Assembly: GCA_005882215.1 (NCBI GenBank)
Contig: VBCK01000123.1
Coordinates: forward strand, 79,471-143,470
From: Betaproteobacteria bacterium
Lineage (GTDB): Bacteria; Pseudomonadota; Gammaproteobacteria; Burkholderiales; Burkholderiaceae_F
Direction: 5' to 3'
Length of the DNA stretch: 64,000 nucleotides
Below the pieces are notes generated by a model that had not been told where the DNA came from, made no database searches, and saw only the letters and a program-made list of their open reading frames with translations. Position 1 is the first letter of the stretch. The number at the start of each line of letters is the position of its first letter. Positions 39,328 through 52,428 of the stretch are shown piece by piece. Made by a program: the position numbers and the translations under genes.

Positions 39328-40839
39328 ATGTCCGAATCGAACCCGCGCGACATCGAGCCGGTCCATCCGATCGTGGCCGAGCGCCGTGCCAAGCTCGCGC
39401 GCCTGCGCCAGGGCGGCCCGGCCTACCCGAACGATTTCGTCCGCACCGACAGCGCCGCCGAGCTGCACGCGCGCCATGCCCAGGCCACCCGCGAGCAGCT
39501 CGAGCGCGAGCCGGTTCCGGTCGCGGTGGCGGGCCGCCTGATGCTCAGGCGCCTGCAAGGCAAGGTGAGCTTTGCCACGCTGCAGGACGGATCCGGACGG
39601 ATCCAGCTCTTCCTGACCGACGACGACACCGGCGCCGACACGCACGAGGCCTTCCGCCACTGGGACATCGGCGACATCGTGGGCGCGCGCGGCGTGCTGT
39701 TCCGGACCAACCGCGGCGAGCTGTCGGTCCGTTGCAAGGAGCTGCGCCTGCTGGCCAAGGCGCTGCGTCCGCTTCCCGACAAGTTCCACGGGCTGGCCGA
39801 CCACGAGATGCGCTACCGGCAGCGTTACGTGGACCTGATCGTGAACGAGTCCACGCGCAGGGTCTTCCAGATCCGGTCGCGCGCGGTGGCCGAGATGCGG
39901 CGCCTGATGACCGAGCAGGGCTTCCTCGAGGTCGAGACGCCGATGCTGCAGCTGATTCCGGGTGGAGCCGCCGCACGCCCGTTCGTCACGCACCACCAGG
40001 CGCTCGATGTCGACATGTATCTTCGGATCGCCCCCGAGCTGTATCTGAAGCGGCTGGTGGTGGGCGGGTTCGAACGCGTGTTCGAGATCAATCGCAATTT
40101 CCGCAACGAGGGCATCAGTCCGCGCCATAACCCGGAATTCACGATGCTCGAGTTCTATGCGGCCTACCAGGACGTACGGTGGATGATGGACTTCACCGAG
40201 CAGCTGCTGCGCCAGACCGCGGTGGCGGCCACCGGATCGGCAGCGCTTTCCTACCAGGGGCAGACGATCGATCTGGCGCCGAGCTTCGAGCGTCTGACGA
40301 TCGCCGAGGCGATCCTCCGTCATAGCCCCGACACTTCGGCGGCGAATCTGTCCGACCCGCGCTGGCTGCGCTCGGAGCTTGCGAGGAGGGGCGCCGAGCC
40401 GGCCCCGGGCGCCGGGGTGGGCAGCCTGCAGCTCACCTTGTTCGAGCACGTGGCCGAGGCCAGGCTGTTACAGCCGACTTTCATCATCGACTACCCGGTC
40501 GAGGTCTCGCCGCTGGCGCGCGCGTCCGATCGGCAGCCCGACATCGCCGAACGCTTCGAGCTGTTCATCGCCGGGCGCGAGACGGCCAACGGATTTTCCG
40601 AGTTGAACGATCCGGAGGACCAGGCCGAGCGCTTCCAGCGCCAGGCGCAGGCCAAGCAGGCCGGCGACGAGGAAGCGATGTACTACGACGCCGACTACAT
40701 TCGAGCCCTCGAATACGGGATGCCGCCGGCGGCCGGCTGCGGGATCGGCGTCGACCGGTTCGTGATGCTGCTGGCCGATGCACCCAGCATCCGAGACGTG
40801 ATCCTGTTTCCGCACCTGCGCCCGGAGGAGCCGGTCTGA
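39328..40839 (+). CDS. lysS: lysine--tRNA ligase (class II)
   Basis: A 503-residue class IIb synthetase. An OB-fold anticodon domain ([31 protein letters not shown]) precedes the catalytic core. Motif 2 is [29 protein letters not shown] and motif 3 is [31 protein letters not shown]. The start at 39328 gives the usual N-terminus; the frame is open further upstream inside prfB only. prfB-lysS is a conserved pair. Confidence 0.97.
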   Translation: MSESNPRDIEPVHPIVAERRAKLARLRQGGPAYPNDFVRTDSAAELHARHAQATREQLEREPVPVAVAGRLMLRRLQGKVSFATLQDGSGRIQLFLTDDDTGADTHEAFRHWDIGDIVGARGVLFRTNRGELSVRCKELRLLAKALRPLPDKFHGLADHEMRYRQRYVDLIVNESTRRVFQIRSRAVAEMRRLMTEQGFLEVETPMLQLIPGGAAARPFVTHHQALDVDMYLRIAPELYLKRLVVGGFERVFEINRNFRNEGISPRHNPEFTMLEFYAAYQDVRWMMDFTEQLLRQTAVAATGSAALSYQGQTIDLAPSFERLTIAEAILRHSPDTSAANLSDPRWLRSELARRGAEPAPGAGVGSLQLTLFEHVAEARLLQPTFIIDYPVEVSPLARASDRQPDIAERFELFIAGRETANGFSELNDPEDQAERFQRQAQAKQAGDEEAMYYDADYIRALEYGMPPAAGCGIGVDRFVMLLADAPSIRDVILFPHLRPEEPV

Positions 40840-40919
40840 CGTCCGCGCCCGCCTCCGCGTCGCACGCTCCCGCGGGCGAGCTCGCCGATCGGCTCGACCG
40901 CCTGTGGCGGGCGTGCGAG

Positions 40920-41699
40920 GTGCACGCGAACCAGGCTGTGCCCGCCCATTGGCTGGCGCTGACGGTGGACGGCAGCAGGTGCGGATGGGTCGATCCGGAC
41001 ACGGCCCGCTGCCTGGTACGGCCCTCTTCGCCGTTCCAGCTGGACGGCGCGCAGCTGGCGCTGGCGCCGGATCCGGGCGACCGACCGGCCCGCTCGCGGG
41101 CGATGGACTGGGCGGCCCGGCGCCTGCGCGAGGCCGGGATCGTGCGCGAGTGGCGATCCGAACAGCTGGACGTGCACGCCGAGGACGGGCGCATCATCGC
41201 GACGATCGAGCGAGCGGCGTGCCGCGCGCTCGGTATCGAGACCCGATCGGTGCAGCTGAACGCGTTCCGGCCGGATGGATCGATGGTGGCCGCCCGGCGC
41301 GCGGCGCACAAGCTCAGCGATCCGAACCGGTGGGACAACCTGGCCGGCGGGATGATTGCCGCCGGGGAGCAGGATCATCAGGCGCTGGAGCGCGAAGCCT
41401 ACGAGGAGGCCGGCCTGCGACTGGCGCAACTGCCGCTGGTACGAGGCTCCAGACTGCGGGTGCAGCGGATGGTCGCCGAGGGGCTGATGATCGAGACGGT
41501 GCAGGTGTTCGACGTGCGCCTGCCGGGCGATTTCGTGCCGGCCAACCAGGACGGCGAGGTTGCCGCGTTCGAAACACTGCCGGTCCAATCGGCGCTGGAC
41601 GCGATCGAGCGCGGCGAGTTCACGCTGCAGGCATCGTGGGCGATGCTGGATGCGCTGCGGCGTTCCAACCGACCTTCCGGACCGGACTCAACGACTTGA
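40920..41699 (+). CDS. Nudix hydrolase with N-terminal DUF4743-type domain
   Basis: A protein of about 259 residues. The Nudix box is complete (GMIAAGE, seven residues, then REAYEEAGL) near residue 145. The preceding 120 residues resemble the DUF4743 domain found in thiamine-pyrophosphate-type Nudix hydrolases. GTG 40920 is the first standard start, but good helix-like coding sequence (ELADRLDRLWRACEVHANQ) lies in frame upstream to about 40842, and a CTG at 40836 overlaps the lysS TGA. The true start may therefore be that CTG. The substrate is unknown. Confidence 0.85.
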   Translation: MHANQAVPAHWLALTVDGSRCGWVDPDTARCLVRPSSPFQLDGAQLALAPDPGDRPARSRAMDWAARRLREAGIVREWRSEQLDVHAEDGRIIATIERAACRALGIETRSVQLNAFRPDGSMVAARRAAHKLSDPNRWDNLAGGMIAAGEQDHQALEREAYEEAGLRLAQLPLVRGSRLRVQRMVAEGLMIETVQVFDVRLPGDFVPANQDGEVAAFETLPVQSALDAIERGEFTLQASWAMLDALRRSNRPSGPDSTT

Positions 41700-41722
41700 A
41701 CGGTCGTCCGAAAAAGAATCCG

Positions 41723-43123
41723 ATGCACAAGCGGCCTGTTTCGCGGCTATTGCCGCTTGACCTGGATGCGGCGCAACGTAAACAGCTCGCCCAGGAGGCC
41801 TTCGAGGTGATCGAGCGCCTGCTGGGACGCCGCGACCACGCGCCGATCTTTGTGCCGACGCCGCCGCAATGCATCGAGGCGATGCAAGTCGCTCCGCCTG
41901 AGGGCGGCACCGAGCTGCCCGAGCTGCTGGACCGGCTGCAGGCGGCGGCCGAGTGCGGCTGGAGCAAGGAGCACGCAGGCGACCTCGGCTTCATTCCCAA
42001 CGGTGGGCTGTACAGCGGCGTGATCGCCGCAATGCTCGCCGCCGGCCTTCACTCGTTCACCGGCTCGGCGTTCGAGCAGCCCGGCCTGGTCGCGCTCGAA
42101 GAAAGCGTGCTGCGATGGCTGGGCCGCGTTTTCGGCATGCCGCCCGCCACCGAAGGCCTGCTGCTGTCGGGAGGCTCGCTCGCCAACCAGACCGCGATCG
42201 TGTGTGCGCGCGATCGGGGCGATTTCGCGCCCGATCGCAGCGTCGCCTACCTGTCGGAGCGGGCGCACCACTCGCTGCCCAAGGCCATGCACCTGTGCGG
42301 GATCCCGGCCGCATGCATTCGCTCGATTCGCGCCACCGCACCCGGCCGGATCGACACGCAGTCGCTGCTCGAGGAAGTCGAGCGCGACCGGGCGCTTGGC
42401 CGCCATCCGTGGTTGATCGTCGGCGTCGCCGGCAGTACCGACACGGGTTCGGTCGACGATCTGAGTGAACTGGCCGCGATCGCATCGCGCTGCGGCGCCT
42501 GGTTTCACGTCGACGCCGCCTACGGCGGCATGTTCGCGCTGACCGGGCGGGGTGCGGCACGGCTGCAGGGAATCGGGGCGGCCGATTCGGTCGCCGTGAA
42601 TGCCCACAAGGGACTTTTCCTGCCGTATGGCGTAGCTGCCGTGCTGGTGCGGCATCCCGGCGCGCTGGCGCGTGCGCACTCGGGGCAAGGGGCTTACATG
42701 CGTGACGTGACGCGCGTGCCCGATCTGCCCAACTATTTCGAGCTCGGGCCCGAGCTGACACGGCCGTTTCGCGGGCTCCTCCTCTGGCTGCCGCTGCATC
42801 TGCACGGCGTCGCAGGCTTCCGGCAGGCGCTCGACCGGTCCCTCGACCTCGCGCAGCAGGCGGCCGCCCGCCTTCGCGCGATACCCGGGATCGAGGTGCT
42901 GCACGAGCCGGAGCTTTCCATCGTCGCGTTCTGCGCGGCGCAAGGCGACGCGACGACGCAGCGGATCCTCGCAGTCATCAACGGATCAGGAGAGCTGCGC
43001 GTTTCCAGCACGACGCTGCACGGTCGCACCGCGATTCGGCTCGCCTTCCTGCACCCGAGGACGGGCGAGCCGCAAATCGATGCCGTCGAGGCAGCGATCC
43101 GGCGAGCGCTCGAGGCGCGCTGA
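41723..43123 (+). CDS. PLP-dependent group II decarboxylase-like protein
   Basis: A 466-residue fold-type I PLP enzyme of the aromatic amino acid/glutamate/DABA decarboxylase family. The PLP site shows GLLLSGGSLANQTAIV, the Asp of HVDAAYGGMF, and the Schiff-base Lys in VNAHKGLFLPYG. The N-terminal region has SFTGSAFEQPGLVALEESVLRWL. Aromatic amino acids, DABA and sulfinic amino acids are possible substrates. It lies 23 nt after the Nudix gene, plausibly in one transcript, and converges on the TonB receptor gene. Confidence 0.85.
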   Translation: MHKRPVSRLLPLDLDAAQRKQLAQEAFEVIERLLGRRDHAPIFVPTPPQCIEAMQVAPPEGGTELPELLDRLQAAAECGWSKEHAGDLGFIPNGGLYSGVIAAMLAAGLHSFTGSAFEQPGLVALEESVLRWLGRVFGMPPATEGLLLSGGSLANQTAIVCARDRGDFAPDRSVAYLSERAHHSLPKAMHLCGIPAACIRSIRATAPGRIDTQSLLEEVERDRALGRHPWLIVGVAGSTDTGSVDDLSELAAIASRCGAWFHVDAAYGGMFALTGRGAARLQGIGAADSVAVNAHKGLFLPYGVAAVLVRHPGALARAHSGQGAYMRDVTRVPDLPNYFELGPELTRPFRGLLLWLPLHLHGVAGFRQALDRSLDLAQQAAARLRAIPGIEVLHEPELSIVAFCAAQGDATTQRILAVINGSGELRVSSTTLHGRTAIRLAFLHPRTGEPQIDAVEAAIRRALEAR

Positions 43124-43148
43124 AGCGCCTCGGACGCTCGCCTGCGCG

Positions 43149-45629
<2,481 letters not shown>

Positions 45630-45791
45630 TCGCTCCTCCCAGATCGTGATCGTTATCGAGTCTTGCAATCGGCTCGAAGGGCCGCTTGGCGGGCGAGTCT
45701 AGGCGCCCCGCCCCGTGCTGTCTACCGAGGCGTGGGACATTTGCAATAGTGAGACAGGCGGGACAGAACCGCCGACGTCTGCCTGCGAAGC

Positions 45792-47108
45792 CTAGGAGCG
45801 TCGCCTCTTGAGCGCTTTGCCGTCGGCTTCGGGATTGGAATCGATGGTGCGGTGCGCGCTTCGATCCAGTGCACGCGACAGGCGCTGCACCGCGACGTCG
45901 AGCTCGGCCGGTGCGGCCGTTGCGAACGACAAGCGCAGAGTCGATCGATCCGGGGCATCCGAGTAGAAGGCGCTGCCCGGAACGAAGATCATTCCCTCTT
46001 CCATGGCGTGACGCAACACGTCGGACGCGTCGAACCCCTCGTTCAGCCGCGCCCAGAGGAACATCCCGCCCTCGGGTCGGTTGAAAACGATCCGCTGACC
46101 CAGATGGCGGGTCAGCGCGGCTGCGAGCGCTTCATTGCGTTCGCGGTAAGCGGCCTGGATCGAGGGCAGTCGAGCTTCGAGGCGGCCGCTGGCAAGATAC
46201 TTGGCGGCAACTTCCTGCGTGAGGGTGGACGAGTGCAGGTCCATGCCTTGCTTGCAGATGACGGCCTGTTCGCGGACCGCCGGCGGCAGCACCACCCAGC
46301 CGAGCCGAAGGCCCGGCGCCACGATCTTCGAGAGCGTGGAAAGGTACCCGCACCAGTGCGCGCTACCCGGCACCTCCGGGCAGAGCGCAATCACGGGCAC
46401 GACGCTGGTGCCGAACGAGCGAAGCTCGCCGTACGGATCGTCTTCGAGCACGAAGACCTTGCGTGCGACAGCGGTTCGCAGAAGCCGCAATCGGCGCTCG
46501 CGGGTCAGCGTAGCGCCGCTGGGATTCGCAAAATTGGCGACGACATAGATCAGCTTTACTGTTTCGCCGGCTGCCGCCGCGGCGTCGAGCACCGCATCGA
46601 TCTCCTCGACCCGAGCGCCGTTTGCATCGCTGCCGATACAGCGCACGGACGCTTGCGCGAGCGCAAAAGTCTGCAACGCCGCCAGGTAGGCCGGGCGCTC
46701 CACCACGACGACATCGCCGGGGTCGATGAACAGCCGCGCCATCAGATCGATGCCCTGCTGCGAACCCGTCGTCACGACGATGTCTTCCTCCGCCGGCGCG
46801 GCACCGCGCGACGTGGTCAGGCGCGCGAGCTGGTGCTTGAGCGCCGGCTGGCCGTCGGTCAGACCGTATTGCAGTGCCCGGGCCGGTTCGCGCGCGAGCA
46901 CCTCTTCGGCCGCGCTCCTGAGCCCCTCGACATCGAAGGTGACCGGCGAGGGAAGTCCTCCGGCCAGGGAAATGATTCCGGGCCGCTGCGCGAATTTGAG
47001 AAGGTCGCGGATCAGAGAGCTCTGGACGCCGCGCATCCGGGACGAAAATCCGTACTCCGCGCCAGCTGCCCCGGAAGACCGTGAGTCCATCTGCGGATAG
47101 TAATTCAT
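45792..47108 (-). CDS. PLP-dependent aminotransferase, LysN/2-aminoadipate transaminase type
   Basis: A 438-residue fold-type I aminotransferase without an N-terminal regulator domain. Signatures are ISLAGGLPSP, YGLTDGQPALKHQLA, VTTGSQQGIDLMARLFIDPGDVV, ANFANPSG, and the Schiff-base Lys in STLSKIVAPGLRLGW. The group includes 2-aminoadipate and valine-pyruvate-type transaminases; the substrate is not decidable here. It stands alone on the minus strand, 162 nt upstream of the TonB receptor and divergent from the TPR lipoprotein. The ATG has no strong ribosome-binding site; ATG 47090 is an alternative. Confidence 0.88.
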   Translation of the reverse strand: MNYYPQMDSRSSGAAGAEYGFSSRMRGVQSSLIRDLLKFAQRPGIISLAGGLPSPVTFDVEGLRSAAEEVLAREPARALQYGLTDGQPALKHQLARLTTSRGAAPAEEDIVVTTGSQQGIDLMARLFIDPGDVVVVERPAYLAALQTFALAQASVRCIGSDANGARVEEIDAVLDAAAAAGETVKLIYVVANFANPSGATLTRERRLRLLRTAVARKVFVLEDDPYGELRSFGTSVVPVIALCPEVPGSAHWCGYLSTLSKIVAPGLRLGWVVLPPAVREQAVICKQGMDLHSSTLTQEVAAKYLASGRLEARLPSIQAAYRERNEALAAALTRHLGQRIVFNRPEGGMFLWARLNEGFDASDVLRHAMEEGMIFVPGSAFYSDAPDRSTLRLSFATAAPAELDVAVQRLSRALDRSAHRTIDSNPEADGKALKRRRS

Positions 47109-47239
47109 GTGTGCCCGAGGGTAACGACGATGTCGGGAATCGCCGGCGCAGAACGTGCATCGGCGCTGCGCCCGTGGCTCGAACCGCTCCTAGGGCTAGA
47201 CTGTGCGCGAGCGGGCTCATTGACAGCGGGCGGCGCGTG

Positions 47240-48964
47240 ATGCGGAGTCTCGGTTGCGTTCTCCTGGCGGCGGTGGTTCTTTGCGCCTGCGGCAAGTCAG
47301 GTCGACAAAACGAGGTTGTGTCCGCTTCGGCCGCGCCTGCCAGCACCCCACAGGAGGCGCCCATGGCCAGCATGGCGCCTGCAACCGCGGCGCAGTGGGC
47401 TCAGGGCGCGCAGCTGTTCGAACAGTTGGGCAGCTTCCACCGGAAGACGACCACCTCATCGGAGCAGGCGCAAGCCTACTTCGACCAGGGGATGCGGCTG
47501 CTCTGGGCTTTCAATCATGACGAGTCCACGCGTTCGTTCGCGAAGGCCGCCGAGCTCGACCGCTCGTGTGCGCTGTGCTGGTGGGGCCTGGCGCTGACGG
47601 TCGGCCCCAACTACAACGTGCCGTTCATGGCGCAGGTGCGCGCAAAAGTGGCGTGGGAGGCGTTGCAGCAGGCTCAAAAAGCCGCACCGCAGGCCGCGCC
47701 GGTGGAACAGGCGCTGATCGCCGCACTGTCAAAGCGCTACCAGGCCCCGCAGCCACCGGATCCGGCGAACGAAGGCCCGGTGCTCACCGCGTACGCCGAT
47801 GCGATGCGCGAAGTGGCAGGCAAGTATCCGGACGATCTTGACGTGCAAGTGCTGTTCGCCGAAGCGATGATGAATACCCATGCCTGGAAGCTGTGGACGC
47901 TGGACGGCCAGCCGGCGCCCGGCACGCCGCAGATCCAGGCGACGCTGGAGTCGGTGCTCCAGCGCGAGCCGCTGCATCCCGGGGCGAACCATTACTACAT
48001 CCACACGATGGAAGCCTCCCCGCATCCGGAGCTTGCGCTGGCTTCGGCCGAGCGTGTGCGAACCATGATGCCGGCCGCGGGGCACCTGGTGCACATGCCG
48101 GCGCACATCCTGCAGCGCGTGGGGCGCTATGCCGACGCTGCCGCCGCCAACCGGGCGGGCGCCGAGGCGGACCGGGTCTACCTTGGCAAGACACGGCCCC
48201 TTGATTACTACGGGATGTACGTGGCGCACAACTACCAGTTCCTCGCTTATTCGACCGCGATGGAAGGCCGCAGGGCGGACACGCTCGATTCGGTGAAACA
48301 CCTTCGGGATGCGATGCCGGACGAATTGCTGCTGGCCATGCCGGGGGCGGACTGGTATGTGACGGAGCAATATGCCGCCCTGGACCGTTTCGGTTTGTGG
48401 GACCAGATCCTGGCGGCGCCGGTGCCCAATTCGAAGCTGACCGGGCTGACCGCTGGTTATCTGTATGCGAAGGCCAGTGCGCTCGCAGAAAAGGGCCGGC
48501 CCGAGGATGCGAAGGCAGTGCTGGCTCAACTGGAGAAGCTTGCCGTGGCGACGCCCGCGGATGCACCGGCAGGCTTGAATACGGCCAAGGATGTGCTGGT
48601 CGTCGCAACGCTGATGGCCAAAGCGCGCATCGCCCGCGCGGAGCACAAGACGGGCGAAGCCATCGCTGCCTTCGAGCAGGCCGTGGCCAAGGAGGACCGG
48701 CTCGCCTATGACGAGCCGGCGGACTGGTTCATCCCGGTGCGGCACCTGCTCGGCGCGGAATTGCTGACCGCTGGCCGCGCGAAAGAAGCGGAAGCGGTGT
48801 ACCGGGACGATCTACGGAGGCACCCCGGCAACGGGTGGGCGTTGTACGGCCTGGCGCAAGCGTTGAAGGCGCAGAAAAGGGAGCCCGACGCCGCCCGGGT
48901 GCAAGCGCAGTTCAGGCGAGCGTGGAAAAACGCGGACGTCGCGCTGACCGCGTCCGCTTTTTGA
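47240..48964 (+). CDS. TPR-repeat lipoprotein of unknown function
   Basis: A 574-residue exported lipoprotein. The signal MRSLGCVLLAAVVLCAC places the acyl-Cys near residue 17. The body is TPR-like (YFDQGMRLLWAFNHDESTRSFAKAAELD). It also has histidine-rich conserved blocks (HPGANHYYIHTMEASPHPELAL and GHLVHMPAHILQRVGRYADA), typical of a widespread uncharacterised periplasmic TPR family. The repeated His residues might bind metal; that is only a suggestion. It is divergent from the aminotransferase gene (131 nt between starts). Confidence 0.85.
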   Translation: MRSLGCVLLAAVVLCACGKSGRQNEVVSASAAPASTPQEAPMASMAPATAAQWAQGAQLFEQLGSFHRKTTTSSEQAQAYFDQGMRLLWAFNHDESTRSFAKAAELDRSCALCWWGLALTVGPNYNVPFMAQVRAKVAWEALQQAQKAAPQAAPVEQALIAALSKRYQAPQPPDPANEGPVLTAYADAMREVAGKYPDDLDVQVLFAEAMMNTHAWKLWTLDGQPAPGTPQIQATLESVLQREPLHPGANHYYIHTMEASPHPELALASAERVRTMMPAAGHLVHMPAHILQRVGRYADAAAANRAGAEADRVYLGKTRPLDYYGMYVAHNYQFLAYSTAMEGRRADTLDSVKHLRDAMPDELLLAMPGADWYVTEQYAALDRFGLWDQILAAPVPNSKLTGLTAGYLYAKASALAEKGRPEDAKAVLAQLEKLAVATPADAPAGLNTAKDVLVVATLMAKARIARAEHKTGEAIAAFEQAVAKEDRLAYDEPADWFIPVRHLLGAELLTAGRAKEAEAVYRDDLRRHPGNGWALYGLAQALKAQKREPDAARVQAQFRRAWKNADVALTASAF

Positions 48965-49024
48965 CGCCGCTGCAGGCTGCTACACCAATCGGGCCTGCCC
49001 GCTCGCGCGCAGCGCGAAGCAGGG

Positions 49025-49219
49025 TCAGTCGGCCTCATCGATCCAGGCCATCTGGATCGCCTCCAGGATCTTCTCGCCCGAGCGCTTCGGATCGTCGTCG
49101 AACCCGGGCAACTCGCACACCCAGCGGTGCAGATCGGTGAAACGCACCGTCTTCGGATCCACTTCGGGAAACCGCTCCGCCAGCGCCTGTGCGATCTGGC
49201 TCGTATCGACCCATTTCAT
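49025..49219 (-). CDS. iscX: Fe-S assembly protein IscX
   Basis: A 64-residue acidic protein (MKWVDTSQIAQALAERFPEVDP ... AIQMAWIDEAD) with the conserved FTDLHRWVCELPGFDDDP block. IscX binds IscS and iron and modulates cluster assembly. It is the last gene of the isc operon, 14 nt after fdx. Confidence 0.95.
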   Translation of the reverse strand: MKWVDTSQIAQALAERFPEVDPKTVRFTDLHRWVCELPGFDDDPKRSGEKILEAIQMAWIDEAD

Positions 49220-49233
49220 CGAAACCCCCTGTA

Positions 49234-49572
49234 TCAGCGCTTCTCCTTCACCTGATTGATCGAGTAGCGGGGGATCTCCACCACGACATCGCGATCGCTC
49301 ATTTTGGCCTGGCACGACAGGCGCGACTTGGCGGTCAATCCCCAGGCCCGGTCGAGCAGATCGTCCTCCTCGTCGGTCGAAGGCGGCAGCGACTCGAATC
49401 CTTCGCGTACGATCACGTGGCAAGTGGTGCAGGCGCAGGAAAGCTCGCAGGCATGCTCGACCTCCACTCCGTGATCCAGCAGCGCACGGCAGATGCTCTG
49501 CCCGACCTGGCCCTCGACCGTGGCGCCGCTTGGGCAGATTTCCGGATGAGGGAGCACACGAATCGAGGGCAT
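49234..49572 (-). CDS. fdx: isc-type [2Fe-2S] ferredoxin
   Basis: A 112-residue adrenodoxin-like ferredoxin with cluster cysteines in ACELSCACTTCHV and a fourth in SRLSCQAK. It donates electrons during Fe-S cluster assembly. Its ATG shares one base with the hscA TGA, showing coupled translation. Confidence 0.95.
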   Translation of the reverse strand: MPSIRVLPHPEICPSGATVEGQVGQSICRALLDHGVEVEHACELSCACTTCHVIVREGFESLPPSTDEEDDLLDRAWGLTAKSRLSCQAKMSDRDVVVEIPRYSINQVKEKR

Positions 49573-51446
49573 CAGCGAGCCAGCACGTCGTCGATCCGGC
49601 TCCCCGCGAGCGCGTTGCGAATCGAACGGTTCATCCGGCGGGCCGCAAACTCTTCGGTCGCGCGCGTCAGCGCGGCCGTCGCATTCCTGAGCGAATCCAC
49701 ATCGTCGCCATCGAGCACCGCGGCGAGCGCCGCGAGCGCCGCATCGACGGTGACGCGCTCGGCAGGGTCCAGCAGGTCTGCATCGGCGGCCAGCGCAGCC
49801 CGGGTGGTTTCGACCAGGCGCTGCCCGTCGACCTGAAGCTCACGCAGCGTGCGCAGCCGCTGATCGTCTCGGGCGTGGTCGATCGAGTCGGCCAGCATCC
49901 GCGCGACCTCCTCGTCGGCCAGGCCGTACGAGGGCTTCACGCTGACCGCGGCTTCGACGCCCGAGGTCATCTCGCGCGCGGAGACCGAAAGCAGGCCGTC
50001 GGCGTCGACCTGGAAGCTCACGCGCACCCGTGCAGCGCCCGCGACCATCGGCGGGATGCCACGCAGCTCGAAGCGGGCCAGCGAGCGGCAGTCCGACACC
50101 AGCTCACGCTCGCCCTGTACGACGTGGATCGCCATCGCGGTTTGCCCGTCCTTGAAGGTCGTGAATTCCTGGGCCCGCGCCACCGGTATCGTCGAATTGC
50201 GTGCAATCACGCGCTCGACCAGCCCGCCCATCGTTTCCAACCCGAGCGAGAGCGGGATGACGTCCAGCAGCAGCCAATCGTCACCGGGCGGACGGTTTCC
50301 GGCCAGCAGGTTCGCCTGCACGGCGGCCCCCAGTGCAACGACCTGGTCGGGGTCCAGATCCGTCAGCGGGGCTTGTTCGAACAACTCCGCCACCGCCGTG
50401 CGCACGTGCAACATCCGGGTCGCGCCGCCCACCAGCACCACGCCTTTGATCTGCGAAGGCGAAAGCCCGGCATCCTTCAGCGTACGGCGCGCCGAGTCGA
50501 TCGTCTTCTGCACCAGGTGGCGGGTCAGCCCGAAGAAGGTTTCCGCTCCCAGCATCAAATTGACCCAGGCGCCGCCGGCCAGGCGCGCCTGGATCGCGGC
50601 CTGCGGCCGCGCCGACAGGGCCTCCTTGGCCGTTCGAGCCTTGGCCGTCAGCTGGCGCATATCCTGCGGCCCGAGCTGCGACAGGTTGGCCCGCTCCAGG
50701 ATCCAGCAATACACCCGGTGATCGAAATCGTCGCCGCCGAGTGCGCTGTCGCCCCCGGTGGCCAGCACCTCGAACACGCCTCGGCTCAGGCGCAGGATCG
50801 AAATGTCGAAGGTGCCGCCGCCCAGGTCATAGACTGCGTAGATGCCCTCTGCCGCGTGGTCCAGGCCGTAGGCCAGCGCGGCGGCGGTCGGTTCGTTCAG
50901 CAGCCTGAACACGTGCAGCCCGGCCAACCGCGCCGCATCGCGCGTGGCCTGGCGCTGGGCGTCGTCGAAATAGGCCGGCACCGTGACGACCACCCCGACC
51001 AGGGCGCCCCCGAGGGCGGCTTCCGCGCGCTGTTGCAAGGACTTCAGGATCTCGGCCGAAATTTCGACCGGGCTTTTGACGCCGGCCGCCGTGCGCAGCT
51101 GGACCATGCCCTGCTCGGCGTCGACGAAGTCGTACGTCAGGTTCTCCACGTGCGCCACATCGCGCAGTCCGCGCCCCATGAAGCGCTTGACCGAGACGAT
51201 CGTGTTGCGCGGATCCGAAGCCAGGTGCTCCACCGCCGGGTGGCCGACCTCGCAGGTGCCGTCGGCCAGGAAGCGGACCACCGAGGGCAGCAGCACCCGG
51301 CCCTCGCCGTCGGCGATCGCCTCCGGCCGACCCTCGCGGACCGTCGCCACCAGCGAGTTGGTTGTCCCCAGGTCGATGCCGATCGCCAGCCGATGCTGGT
51401 GCGGCCCGCTCGACATGCCTGGTTCGGCAATCTGCAGCAGTGCCAT
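49572..51446 (-). CDS. hscA: Hsp70-type chaperone HscA
   Basis: A 624-residue Hsp70 specialised for IscU. ATPase signatures are [18 protein letters not shown] and [14 protein letters not shown], with a substrate-binding domain ([21 protein letters not shown]). It lacks the acidic DnaK C-terminal tail. The start at 51446 ([10 protein letters not shown]) follows hscB by 4 nt. Confidence 0.96.
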   Translation of the reverse strand: MALLQIAEPGMSSGPHQHRLAIGIDLGTTNSLVATVREGRPEAIADGEGRVLLPSVVRFLADGTCEVGHPAVEHLASDPRNTIVSVKRFMGRGLRDVAHVENLTYDFVDAEQGMVQLRTAAGVKSPVEISAEILKSLQQRAEAALGGALVGVVVTVPAYFDDAQRQATRDAARLAGLHVFRLLNEPTAAALAYGLDHAAEGIYAVYDLGGGTFDISILRLSRGVFEVLATGGDSALGGDDFDHRVYCWILERANLSQLGPQDMRQLTAKARTAKEALSARPQAAIQARLAGGAWVNLMLGAETFFGLTRHLVQKTIDSARRTLKDAGLSPSQIKGVVLVGGATRMLHVRTAVAELFEQAPLTDLDPDQVVALGAAVQANLLAGNRPPGDDWLLLDVIPLSLGLETMGGLVERVIARNSTIPVARAQEFTTFKDGQTAMAIHVVQGERELVSDCRSLARFELRGIPPMVAGAARVRVSFQVDADGLLSVSAREMTSGVEAAVSVKPSYGLADEEVARMLADSIDHARDDQRLRTLRELQVDGQRLVETTRAALAADADLLDPAERVTVDAALAALAAVLDGDDVDSLRNATAALTRATEEFAARRMNRSIRNALAGSRIDDVLAR

Positions 51447-51450
51447 CGAA

Positions 51451-51993
51451 TCAGGTCGCCGGCGAAGCACGCACGTCGTCGCCGGCCGTCTCGAGCTCCT
51501 TGATGAATTTTTCCACGAACATCAGCCGGTGCACGCCTTCGGCCGCTGCGGCAAAGTCACGTTCCTCATCGATCTTCGATTCCAGGCGGCGCAGCTCCTG
51601 CTGATACAGGGCCACGGCCTCCCCGCGCAACTCCTCCAGTCGTTGCCAATCGTGCTCGCCCCGGATCTGCTCCAGCGTCTGCCGCCACTCGAGCTGCAGC
51701 GCGAGGAAATCGGACGGTACCGAGCGTGCGGATTCGCCCGTGAGCGGCACGCCGTGCTGCTCGCACAGGTAGGCCGCGCGTCGCAGCGGCGAGCTCAGCA
51801 CCTGGTAGGCCTCGTTGGCTAAAGTGGCCCACTGCAAGGCGGCACGCTGCTCGGCGCTGCCTGCGGCGGCATAGCGGTCCGGGTGAACATGCGACTGCAC
51901 GGTCCGGTAGGCGCGGATCAGCAGATCGTTGTCCAGCCCAAAGCGCGGCTCCAGGCCGAACAGCGAGAAATGATCCGGCATCGGGTTGGCCAC
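51451..51993 (-). CDS. hscB: Fe-S assembly co-chaperone HscB
   Basis: A 180-residue J-domain protein. [15 protein letters not shown] and the HPD motif ([10 protein letters not shown]) define the J domain; the C-terminal three-helix domain binds IscU. ATG 51981 is an alternative start. It lies 90 nt after iscA. Confidence 0.95.
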   Translation of the reverse strand: MANPMPDHFSLFGLEPRFGLDNDLLIRAYRTVQSHVHPDRYAAAGSAEQRAALQWATLANEAYQVLSSPLRRAAYLCEQHGVPLTGESARSVPSDFLALQLEWRQTLEQIRGEHDWQRLEELRGEAVALYQQELRRLESKIDEERDFAAAAEGVHRLMFVEKFIKELETAGDDVRASPAT

Positions 51994-52083
51994 GGCGGCA
52001 ACAACCAGCTGGTCAGGGATTCGCCGCTCCAGAGGGCAAGCCCGCCGAAGCGCGCAGCGCGAAGGCGGGCCGGCGCGACCGCG

Positions 52084-52407
52084 TCAAACGCGGAACGACT
52101 CGCCGCAGCCGCAACGATCACGCTCGTTGGGATTGTTGAATCGAAAACCCTCGTTCAAACCGTCGCGAACGAAATCGAGCTCGGTGCCGTCGATAAACGC
52201 CAGGCTCTTGGCGTCGACGACGATCTTCACCCCATGTACCTCGAACGTCTGGTCATCGGGGTCGATCTGGTCGGCATACTCCAGCTTGTACGCCAGGCCG
52301 GAGCAGCCGGTGGTGCGCACCCCGAGGCGCAACGCGACACCACCGCCGCGCCGGGCCAGGAACTCGGACACGCGCTGCGCGGCCCGTTCGGTCATCGTCA
52401 CTGCCAT
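52084..52407 (-). CDS. iscA: Fe-S cluster assembly protein IscA
   Basis: A 107-residue A-type carrier with three conserved cysteines ([13 protein letters not shown] and CGCGESF near the C-terminus). It lies between iscU and hscB as usual. Confidence 0.96.
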   Translation of the reverse strand: MAVTMTERAAQRVSEFLARRGGGVALRLGVRTTGCSGLAYKLEYADQIDPDDQTFEVHGVKIVVDAKSLAFIDGTELDFVRDGLNEGFRFNNPNERDRCGCGESFRV

Positions 52408-52428
52408 CGTGAGCTCGTGCCGCCCTGT

